Shown piece after piece: positions 1 through 5,526 of a stretch of DNA of 9,033 nucleotides. A model generated the notes under the pieces. The model did no database searches. It worked only from the letters and a program-made list of their open reading frames with translations, and was not told the origin of the DNA. A program made the position numbers and the translations under genes. Origin of the DNA: Actinomycetota bacterium (GTDB lineage: Bacteria > Actinomycetota > Thermoleophilia > Solirubrobacterales > Solirubrobacteraceae); NCBI GenBank assembly GCA_019348575.1, contig JAHWJE010000035.1, forward strand, positions 1 through 9,033, written 5' to 3'. How positions within the stretch are numbered: position 1 is the stretch's first letter; every line of letters begins with the position of its first letter.

Positions 1-98
1 CCCGCGCCCAGGCGCATGCGTGCGCCCGTCCGCGGCGCCGGCGCGGCCGTCGGCTGCGTCGAACTGGACGTTCGGACGGGGGAGCGCCCCGCATCCCG

Positions 99-104
99 TA
101 GATT
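99..104 (+). promoter_or_regulatory. Tentative -10 element
   Basis: TAGATT fits the actinobacterial -10 pattern TANNNT and is one of the few AT-richer spots in this stretch. It would place the transcript start near 111 and give a leader of about 48 nt ending in the ribosome site at 147-153. I do not see a good -35 at the right spacing, so this is weak. Confidence 0.2.
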
Positions 105-146
105 CAGACGCCCAGCCAGGGCGTCGATCAGACGCGCCGCAAGCCC

Positions 147-158
147 AAAGGGGACAGG
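147..158 (+). promoter_or_regulatory. Ribosome binding site deciding a TTG start
   Basis: AAAGGGGACAGG lies directly before the TTG at 159. Its purine core AAGGGG (148-153) sits 5 nt from the start codon, a workable Shine-Dalgarno distance. It is the only clear Shine-Dalgarno site in the window and is the main reason for choosing TTG 159. Confidence 0.5.
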
Positions 159-485
159 TTGACGTTCGACGAAAAGAGGCGCGGCGAGGACCGGCGTTCC
201 CCCGTCGGCGATTTCCTGCTCGGCGCGCTCGCGCTGCGCCCGGACGGTGCGCTCTCGTACGCCGAGCTGCTGCAGATCGCCGGCGCGAGCGGGCTGAACA
301 TGTCCAGCGTGCTCGCCTGGGCCGCACGCGCCGAGGAGGCGGGCCTGATCGAGCAGTCGCAGGGACCCGACGGCCGGGATCGCTCGCTGCGCCTGACGCC
401 GCGCGGCGCGCTGCTCGCGCGCAACAACCGCCGCCGCGTCCACCGCCGCGCCGGCTGGAACCTGCCGCCCGACGACTTCGCCTGA
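159..485 (+). CDS. Small winged-helix DNA-binding protein (MarR/PadR-like)
   Basis: This 108-residue protein looks like a single winged-helix domain and is probably a transcriptional regulator. Residues 15-28 form a first helix. Residues 33-63 (SYAELLQIAGASG, then MSSVLAWAARAEEAGLI) resemble a helix-turn-helix with its recognition helix. Residues 64-80 form the wing, with the pattern DGRDRSLRLTPRG that closely matches MarR-type wings. The tail (88-108) is Arg-rich and then acidic. The start is TTG 159, chosen for the purine-rich ribosome site just before it; the next in-frame Met is internal to the HTH. No effector or dimerisation domain is visible. It lies 55 bp upstream of the GMC oxidase on the same strand and could regulate that unit, but this is inference from position only. 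The specific family is uncertain. Confidence 0.7.
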   Translation: MTFDEKRRGEDRRSPVGDFLLGALALRPDGALSYAELLQIAGASGLNMSSVLAWAARAEEAGLIEQSQGPDGRDRSLRLTPRGALLARNNRRRVHRRAGWNLPPDDFA

Positions 486-507
486 GCGGCGTGTGACGTA
501 GCCCACT

Positions 508-521
508 CCGCGGCGCCGCGG
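508..521. repeat. 14-bp perfect palindrome before the GMC oxidase
   Basis: CCGCGGCGCCGCGG is its own reverse complement. It lies between the regulator stop (485) and the GMC oxidase start (541), just upstream of the -10-like element at 527-534. It could be an operator or a weak terminator for the preceding gene. In DNA this GC-rich, chance palindromes of C and G are common, so function is unproven. Confidence 0.35.
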
Positions 522-526
522 GCGCG

Positions 527-534
527 GATAGTGT
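527..534 (+). promoter_or_regulatory. Tentative -10 element of the oxidase unit (possibly leaderless)
   Basis: GATAGTGT contains GATAGT (527-532) and TAGTGT (529-534, TANNNT). The gap to the ATG at 541 is 6-8 nt, so transcription would start at or next to the start codon. There is no Shine-Dalgarno sequence (GTGTGGCGCG precedes ATG), which agrees with a leaderless transcript. No clear -35 is seen; the palindrome at 508-521 occupies that area. Confidence 0.35.
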
Positions 535-540
535 GGCGCG

Positions 541-2109
541 ATGGAGCGTGCCTACGACGCGATCGTCGTCGGCTCGGGGTTCGGTGGGGGAATCGCCGCC
601 TGCCGGCTCGCGGAGCAGGGCCTGAGCGTGTGCCTGCTCGAGCGCGGGCGCCGCTTCGGTCCCGGTGACTATCCCGACCGGCTCGCGCAGTTTCCCCACG
701 CGCTGTGGCATCCGCGCCACAACCCCGGCGGGATGTTCGACGTCCGCATCATGCGCGACGTCGCCGTCGTGACCGGCGCCGGCGTCGGCGGCGGCTCGCT
801 CGTCTACGCCAACGTCCAGCTGCGCGCGCCGGACGCGATCTTCGACGAGCCCGCGTGGCCGAAGGCGATCGACGGTGCCGAGCTCGACCGCTTCTACGCC
901 CGCACAGAGGAAGCGCTGGAGCCGCGCGTCACGCCGCCGCAGCCGCCGCTGCCGAAGGTCGCCGCCTTCGATCGGATGGCGCACAACGCCGGCCGCACGG
1001 CGCTGCGGCTGCCGATCGCGGTGCACTTCGGCGCCGACCGTCGCCATCCGTTCAGCGGCGTCTTCCAGCAGGGCTGCGACAACCTCGGCCGCTGCGACGT
1101 CGGCTGCCCGCGCGCGTCGAAGAACACGATCGACATCACGTACATCGCGCGCGCGGAGACCTTCGGCGCCGCCGTCTTCCCGCTGCATGAGGTGCGGCGC
1201 ATCGACCCGCCGGGGCGGCGCGGCGAGGACTGGCGCGTCGGCTTTCGCGACCTGCAGTACAAGACGGCGGGGGAGGTCCGCGCGCCGCTGCTCGTGCTCG
1301 CGGCCGGGACGCTCGGGACGACGCGCCTGCTGTTGCGAAACCGCAGGCGCCTGCGGGCGCTGTCGCCGGCGCTCGGCAGCCGCTACTCGGGCAACGGCGA
1401 CGCGCTGGCGCTCGCGCTCGATCCGACGGCGACCGGCGTCGCCGGCGCGCGGGCGGAGTTCGGTCCCGTCATGACGAGCCGGATCGACTACATGGTCGAG
1501 CGCGGGCACATGGTCGCCGACGGGGGGCTGCCGGCGAGCTTCGGCGAGGTGCTCGAGGTGCTGCGCGGCGTGCGGCTGCTGACCGGCCTCGGGCGGCTGC
1601 GCGTCGCCGCCAAGAACGTCGCGACGAAGGCGGGCTTCTCCGACCACGCGCTCGCGCCCGCCGACATGCACGTCAGGCGCCGCGCGCCGATCGGCGACTC
1701 GCTGGTCTTCCTGTGCATCGGGCGCGACGCGGCCGACGGGCGCATGCGCCTCACGCGCTTGGGCCGCTTCGACATCCGCTTCGACATCGCCCGCAGCGAG
1801 CCCCTCTTCGACAGCATGCGCGCGACCGTCCGCGAGCTCTGCGAGGCCGCCGGCGCGACGGCGTTCTTCGCGCTCGACGCGGGCCCGCTGGGCAAGTACG
1901 TCACGGTGCACCCGCTCGGCGGCTGCCCGATGTCCGACGACCCGCGCACGGGCGTCGTCGACGACGCCGGCAAGGTCCATGGGTACGCCGGGCTGTACAT
2001 CCTCGACGGCTCGATCGTGCCGACGGCGATCGGCGTCAACCCGTCCAAGACGATCGCCGCGCTGGCCGAGCGCGGCGCCGAGCGGCTGCTCGCCGAGCGG
2101 GCGCGCTGA
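541..2109 (+). CDS. GMC-family FAD oxidoreductase, cholesterol-oxidase-like (ChoD-type)
   Basis: This 522-residue flavoprotein probably oxidises an alcohol, with O2 or another acceptor. The FAD-binding motif GSGFGG (residues 11-16) is followed by the acidic ribose ligand E34. A second glycine-rich flavin motif, GAGVGGGS, is at 79-86. QGCDNLGRCDVGCPRASKNT (177-196) carries C179, C185 and C189 and resembles the Cys-rich segment of mycobacterial ChoD, as I recall it. The C-terminal half has HPLGGCPM (H457) and GVNPSKTIAALAER (N500); these match in position the catalytic His and Asn of GMC cholesterol oxidases. The length suits the family. No signal peptide is visible, so it should be cytoplasmic. 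Its TGA overlaps the ATG of the next FAD oxidase by one base, indicating translational coupling. The substrate is not settled: a sterol, another hydrophobic alcohol or a sugar alcohol are all possible. The family call is firm; the name cholesterol oxidase is not. Confidence 0.88.
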   Translation: MERAYDAIVVGSGFGGGIAACRLAEQGLSVCLLERGRRFGPGDYPDRLAQFPHALWHPRHNPGGMFDVRIMRDVAVVTGAGVGGGSLVYANVQLRAPDAIFDEPAWPKAIDGAELDRFYARTEEALEPRVTPPQPPLPKVAAFDRMAHNAGRTALRLPIAVHFGADRRHPFSGVFQQGCDNLGRCDVGCPRASKNTIDITYIARAETFGAAVFPLHEVRRIDPPGRRGEDWRVGFRDLQYKTAGEVRAPLLVLAAGTLGTTRLLLRNRRRLRALSPALGSRYSGNGDALALALDPTATGVAGARAEFGPVMTSRIDYMVERGHMVADGGLPASFGEVLEVLRGVRLLTGLGRLRVAAKNVATKAGFSDHALAPADMHVRRRAPIGDSLVFLCIGRDAADGRMRLTRLGRFDIRFDIARSEPLFDSMRATVRELCEAAGATAFFALDAGPLGKYVTVHPLGGCPMSDDPRTGVVDDAGKVHGYAGLYILDGSIVPTAIGVNPSKTIAALAERGAERLLAERAR

Positions 2110-2308
2110 TGGACTTCGAGATCCGCAAGACCTGGAAGAACCACCTCGGCAACCAGCGGATCGACCCGCTGCGCATCTACGCGCCGCGCTCGATCGCCGA
2201 GGTCGCGCAGATCGTGCGCCTCGCGCGCGAGCGGGCGCGACTGCGCGCCGTCGGCTCGGGCCATTCGTGGTCGGACGTGGCGCTGACCGAGGGCTTCCTG
2301 CTCGAGCC

Positions 2309-2318
2309 GGGGGGATGA
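2309..2318 (+). other. First frameshift point: G-run, slippery-like heptamer, UGA stop and ATGA restart
   Basis: Six G (2309-2314) followed by A form G GGG GGA, a match to the X XXY YYZ slippery pattern in the incoming frame, directly before UGA (2316-2318). Slipping back one base, or having a seventh G, gives the same product, reading LEPGG then MTRV. ATG 2315 overlaps the UGA as ATGA and opens the continuing frame, so termination and restart is a third route. A miscounted homopolymer is the simplest explanation. Confidence 0.6.
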
Positions 2319-2810
2319 CGAGGGTCCCCGCCCCCGAGCCCGACTTCATCCGCGCGGAGTGGGCGGGTCGCAAGCTCGTCCGGGCGGAGGGCGGCGCCCG
2401 GATCAGGGAGATCAACGCGTGGCTCGACGCCAACGGGATGGGGTTCGCGAACCTCGGCGGCTACGACGGGCAGACGATCGCCGGCGTGACGTCGACATCG
2501 ACGCACGGGTCGGGGATCGAGTTCGGCCCGCTGAACGACGCGCTGCGCTCGCTGGACGTCGTCGTCGGCGACGGCAGCGTCCAGCGGATCGAGCCGAGCG
2601 ACGGGCCGACGGACCGCCCCGCGTTCGAGGCGCACTTCGGCGACGGGCGCAGGCTCGTCCAGGACGACCACGTCTTCGACGCCGTCTGCGTGGCGATGGG
2701 CTGCATGGGCGTGATCTGCACGGCGATGGTCGAGGTCCGCGAGCGCTTCTTCCTGCGCGAGGTGCGCGAGCTGCATCCGTGGGCGAAGGTTCGCGCCGAT
2801 CTCGAGGACG

Positions 2811-2829
2811 GTGGCGGCTCGACCGCCAC
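2811..2829. repeat. 7-bp perfect hairpin at the second frameshift
   Basis: GTGGCGG (2811-2817), a 5-nt loop CTCGA, and CCGCCAC (2823-2829) form a perfect GC-rich stem. The reading frame of the FAD oxidase changes within this element: LEDGG is read in one frame before it, and LDRHEHYEL in another after it. One extra base around 2815-2818 would restore a continuous protein. Strong hairpins are known trouble spots for polymerases and sequencing, so this may be an artefact or a true slippage mutation. Confidence 0.6.
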
Positions 2830-3637
2830 GAGCACTACGAGCTGGCGTTCAGCCCGTATGACGACGGCTATCCGTACCCGTTCCTCGTCACGACGCGCGA
2901 CACCGTCGGCGATCCGCGCGACCGGCCGCGAGAGAAGCGGATGCGCAACTGGCTCGTCCAGGCAGCGGCGCTGTTTCCGTTCACGCCGCACATCATCAAC
3001 CTCATCCTCGACGCGGCGCCGAGGCTCGCGCCGGCGATGCTGCGCGGCTCGGTCAGGGCGCTTGTCAAGGACGAGTACGACGCGGTCAGCTTCAAGGTCT
3101 TCAACATCGGCACGCTGAACAACCTGCCCGCGTACTCGTGCGAGATCGGCGTGCCGATGGACGGCCGCCACCTCGATGCCGTCGAGACGATCTTCCGCGT
3201 CGCGCGCGAGCGCCGCGAGCTCGGGCAGGTCTACCAGAGCTCGCCGATCGCGCTGCGCTTCGTGAAGGCCTCGCCCGCCTACCTGTCGATGATGAACGGG
3301 CGCGACACGATGATGATCGAGCTGATCGGCCTGAACGGAAACGACGGCGGGTTCGAGCTGCTGAAGGCCTACGAGGAGGCGCTGTACGCCCTCGGCGGCC
3401 GGCCGCACTGGGGCCATGTCAACACATTGAGCGGCAGCGGGGACTTCATCGCCTCGATGTACCCGCGGCTGGCGGACTGGCTCGACGTGCGCGCCGCGCT
3501 GGACCCCGACGGCGTCTTCGACTCGCCGTTCACGAAGCGCGTGGGGCTGTCGCGGGAGTCGTTCGCGGCGTAGCGGGCGCGTTCTGCGTCCGTATGCCCC
3601 ACGCCTATGCGCTTAACGTCAGGGATCGGCTGAACTC

Positions 3638-3645
3638 GATAACTT
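3638..3645 (+). promoter_or_regulatory. Tentative -10 element of the channel-like gene (possibly leaderless)
   Basis: GATAACTT contains GATAAC (3638-3643) and TAACTT (3640-3645, TANNNT). TAACTT ends 7 nt before the ATG at 3653, so the transcript could begin at the start codon. TTAACG at 3613-3618 could serve as a -35 but is 19-21 nt away, longer than usual. The 79-bp gap after the oxidase gene and this AT-rich patch suggest a separate transcription unit. Confidence 0.35.
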
Positions 3646-3652
3646 CGGTGGC

Positions 3653-4990
3653 ATGGACGTGAAGAGAACGCCAGGCGCCGAGGCCGGCGGCACGCGTGTG
3701 CTGCTGATCGGCGACGACGAGCTGACCGTGGTGACGCAGCGCACGCTGCAGGACGCCGGCGCGATCGTCACGAACCTGCGCGAGCACAGCGATGCGGCGA
3801 TCCGCACCGCGCTCGGCCATCGCGTCGACAGGGTCGTCGTGATCTCCAAGCACGATCACATCTCGTTGCGCAACGCGCTCGTCGTCGAGGGCGTCCGTCC
3901 CGGCATCCCGCTCGTCGTGACGGTCTTCGATCGCGACGTCGCGATCGAGCTCGAGCGCGCGGTGCGCAACGTACGCGTGATGTCGATGGCCGACATCGTC
4001 GTCCCGACGCTCGCCGGCCCGTGCCTCAACGAGCAACTGCTGTCGCTGCATCGCACCTCGGGCGGGTTGCGCGCCGTTCGCGACGGCGACGACGGCCCCC
4101 GGATCGGCCCGATCGACGCGCACGTGCGGGGCCGCCGCGCCCGGCTGGCCGCCGCGATCGGCGCCGCGCTGCGCCCGCACGAGCCGAGCGCGAAGATCCT
4201 GATCGGCGGCATCATCGGCTTCGTGCTCGTCCTGGCGATCGACGCGATCGCGACGATGATCGTGCTGCACGAATCGCCCGTCGAGGCGTTCTACGCCGCA
4301 ACCAAGGTGATCATCACGGTCGGCCCCAACCATCTCGTCGACGAGGGTCCGACCTGGTTCAAGGGCTTCTCGGCGGTGATGATGATCGCGGCGCTGGCGT
4401 TCACCGCGCTGCTGACGGCGGGCATCGTCCATCGCCTGATCGACCGGCGCCTGTCCGCGATCTTCGGTCGCCGCTGCCTGCCGCGCTCAGAGCACGTCGT
4501 CGTCGTCGGGCTCGGCCAGGTCGGGCTGCGACTGTGCCTGCTGCTGCGCGAGCTCGACGTCCCCGTCGTCGCGATCGAATCCGATCCCGATGCGGACTAC
4601 GTCGCGCGCGCGAAGGACTACGGCATCCCGGTCGTGATCGGCAGCGGCAGCAGCGGCTTCGTCCTGCGACGCGTCTCGCTGCACCGTGCGCGCGCGCTCG
4701 CCGCCGTGACGTCCGACGAGATCGAGAACATCGCGATCGTCGTGTCCGCGCACGGCGAACGCGAGCAGCTGCGCACGCTGCTGCGCGCGGGCCGCGGCGA
4801 GGTCCACAACGAGGCCCGGGCGCTGCTCAAGCTCGGAGTCGTGCGCGACGTCTACCGAATCGGCGGCACGCTGCTCGCAGCCGTGGCGCTGGGCTCTGAT
4901 GCCTGCGAGGCGCTCCTGCACGAACAGACCGTCTACCTCGTCGCTGCGGACGGACGCATCGAGCCGTTCCACGAGAAGCTCGCCGCCTGA
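3653..4990 (+). CDS. TrkA_N / two-helix pore / TrkA_N membrane protein, K+-channel-like with a variant filter
   Basis: This 445-residue protein looks like a ligand-gated cation channel subunit or transporter in the cytoplasmic membrane. Residues 15-122 form a Rossmann-like TrkA_N domain whose nucleotide loop is degenerate (IGDDEL instead of GxGxxG) and which ends in a LAGPCL motif. A linker (about 135-178) leads to TM1 (181-205), a short re-entrant P-loop region (211-228) and TM2 (238-259). The filter position reads ITVGPNHLVD (T222, V223, G224, P225, N226), not TVGYGD. A second TrkA_N/RCK-type domain follows (280 to about 410), with an intact GLGQVG motif (286-291) and E309 as likely ribose ligand, so NAD(H) binding is probable. 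ATG 3653 is preceded by no good Shine-Dalgarno. K+ selectivity cannot be assumed. I am confident of the architecture; ion and ligand are unknown. Confidence 0.8.
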   Translation: MDVKRTPGAEAGGTRVLLIGDDELTVVTQRTLQDAGAIVTNLREHSDAAIRTALGHRVDRVVVISKHDHISLRNALVVEGVRPGIPLVVTVFDRDVAIELERAVRNVRVMSMADIVVPTLAGPCLNEQLLSLHRTSGGLRAVRDGDDGPRIGPIDAHVRGRRARLAAAIGAALRPHEPSAKILIGGIIGFVLVLAIDAIATMIVLHESPVEAFYAATKVIITVGPNHLVDEGPTWFKGFSAVMMIAALAFTALLTAGIVHRLIDRRLSAIFGRRCLPRSEHVVVVGLGQVGLRLCLLLRELDVPVVAIESDPDADYVARAKDYGIPVVIGSGSSGFVLRRVSLHRARALAAVTSDEIENIAIVVSAHGEREQLRTLLRAGRGEVHNEARALLKLGVVRDVYRIGGTLLAAVALGSDACEALLHEQTVYLVAADGRIEPFHEKLAA

Positions 4991-4997
4991 CGAAGGC

Positions 4998-5011
4998 GGC
5001 GCCGCGGCGCC
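4998..5011. terminator. Candidate bidirectional terminator (14-bp palindrome between convergent genes)
   Basis: GGCGCCGCGGCGCC is a perfect palindrome that can fold as a 5-bp stem with a CGCG loop on either strand. It sits in the 22-bp gap between the channel-gene stop (TGA 4988-4990) and the minus-strand moaB stop (5013-5015), exactly where a shared terminator would be. No T-tract follows on either strand, so it would be a U-less hairpin of the kind proposed in actinobacteria, or need Rho. Confidence 0.45.
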
Positions 5012-5012
5012 C

Positions 5013-5510
5013 TCAGTGCTCGGCGGCTGCGTGCGCGCCGCCGGCGTCGTCTCCCGAGGCGAGCTTCAGCGCATGGGGCAGCATCGGCTCGAGGACGCCG
5101 AGGCACTCGCGGACGGCCTTCGGGTTGCCCGGCAGGTTGATGACGAGGGTGCGCCCGCGCGTGCCCGCGACCGCACGCGACAGCCACGCCAGGCGCTGGA
5201 ACTGCGCGGTCTCGGCGCGCATCGCCTCGGCGATCCCGGGCGCCTCGCGGTCGATCACCGAGCGCGTGGCCTCGGGCGTGACGTCGCGGGGCGCCAGGCC
5301 GGTGCCGCCGGAGGTCAGCACGAGGTTCGCGCCCTCGCACAGGTCGACGATCGCGCGTGCGATCTCGTCCTGCTCGTCGGGCACGAGCCGCCTGGCGACG
5401 ACGTCGATGTCGATCCCCGCGAGCATCTCGGCCATCAGCTCGGTCGTCGTGTCCTCGCGCGTGCCCGCCGAGCGCGTGTCGGAGACCGTCAGGATCGCGG
5501 CGGTTAGCAT
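5013..5510 (-). CDS. moaB: MoaB/Mog-family molybdopterin biosynthesis protein
   Basis: This 165-residue protein belongs to the MoaB/Mog family, which binds molybdopterin and, in active members, adenylylates it with ATP so that molybdate can be inserted by MoeA. The fold starts with AAILTVSDTRSAGTREDTT (residues 4-22). The signature LTSGGTGLAPRDVTPEAT (65-82) holds the GGTG loop and the catalytic acidic region. LPGNPKAVRECL (136-147) is the usual C-terminal substrate-binding segment. The length fits MoaB/Mog exactly, and no MoeA-like extra domains are present. The start ATG at 5510 gives a complete N-terminal strand; longer upstream reading is not supported by similarity. The tail from about 161 is Ala/His-rich. 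The gene is divergent from the MoaD-MoaE fusion, with 6 bp between start codons, and converges on the channel gene. MoaB versus Mog cannot be decided from sequence alone. Confidence 0.9.
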   Translation of the reverse strand: MLTAAILTVSDTRSAGTREDTTTELMAEMLAGIDIDVVARRLVPDEQDEIARAIVDLCEGANLVLTSGGTGLAPRDVTPEATRSVIDREAPGIAEAMRAETAQFQRLAWLSRAVAGTRGRTLVINLPGNPKAVRECLGVLEPMLPHALKLASGDDAGGAHAAAEH

Positions 5511-5526
5511 CAGGGGATGGACGTTA
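5505..5526. promoter_or_regulatory. Overlapping divergent promoter candidates of moaB and moaX
   Basis: On the plus strand, TAGCAT (5505-5510, TANNNT) lies 6 nt before the moaX ATG at 5517, suiting a leaderless start. On the minus strand, TAACGT (complement of 5521-5526, TANNNT) lies 10 nt before the moaB ATG at 5510. Each -10 candidate therefore sits inside the first codons of the opposite gene. AGGGG (5512-5516) abuts the moaX ATG with no spacing and is unlikely to work as a Shine-Dalgarno. No -35 elements stand out. Confidence 0.3.

Larger units (their letters stand above)
1..158. other. Upstream region without a supported gene
   Basis: I see no convincing gene here. A minus-strand ATG at 17-15 could begin a gene that runs off the left edge, but only five codons are visible, so it cannot be judged. 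A forward open frame starting at 20 has the Arg/Ala/Pro-rich composition typical of a wrong frame in GC-rich DNA. The right end (about 99-158) probably holds the promoter and leader of the gene starting at 159. Confidence 0.4.
2109..3573 (+). pseudogene. FAD-linked oxidase of the aldonolactone oxidase (ALO/VAO) family, split by two frameshifts
   Basis: Three consecutive segments in three frames join into one FAD-linked oxidase of about 488 residues. Segment 1 (2109-2318) carries the PP-type FAD domain start; GSGHSWSD contains the His that is covalently flavinylated in L-gulonolactone and alditol oxidases. Segment 2 (from about 2315 to about 2815) continues with GGYDGQTIAGVTSTSTHGSG and VCVAMGCMGVI, typical of this fold. 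Segment 3 (about 2818-3573) holds the ALO-type C-terminus, including HWGHVNTL and LDPDGVFDSPF. Both junctions need a -1 shift, as if one base were missing at each. All segments keep good codon usage and conserved motifs, so the damage is recent, a sequencing error, or (first junction only) recoding. The start ATG 2109 overlaps the GMC oxidase stop, so the pair is co-expressed. The substrate is unknown; relatives oxidise aldonolactones, alditols or related alcohols and make H2O2. Confidence 0.8.

Noticed and set aside
60..74. LexA-like box CGAAC-N5-GTTCG
   Set aside because: The actinobacterial/Bacillus SOS box has GAAC-N4-GTTC; here the spacer is one base longer, and no SOS gene follows.
1488..2264. 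Long minus-strand open frame opposite the GMC oxidase
   Set aside because: The plus strand carries clear GMC motifs throughout; the minus frame has only low-complexity Arg/Ser/Pro/Ala residues. Such frames stay open by chance in GC-rich DNA.
3138..3662. Plus-strand open frame overlapping the oxidase end and the channel gene start
   Set aside because: Composition is Arg/Ala-rich with no domain, while the overlapping frame carries the conserved ALO C-terminus.
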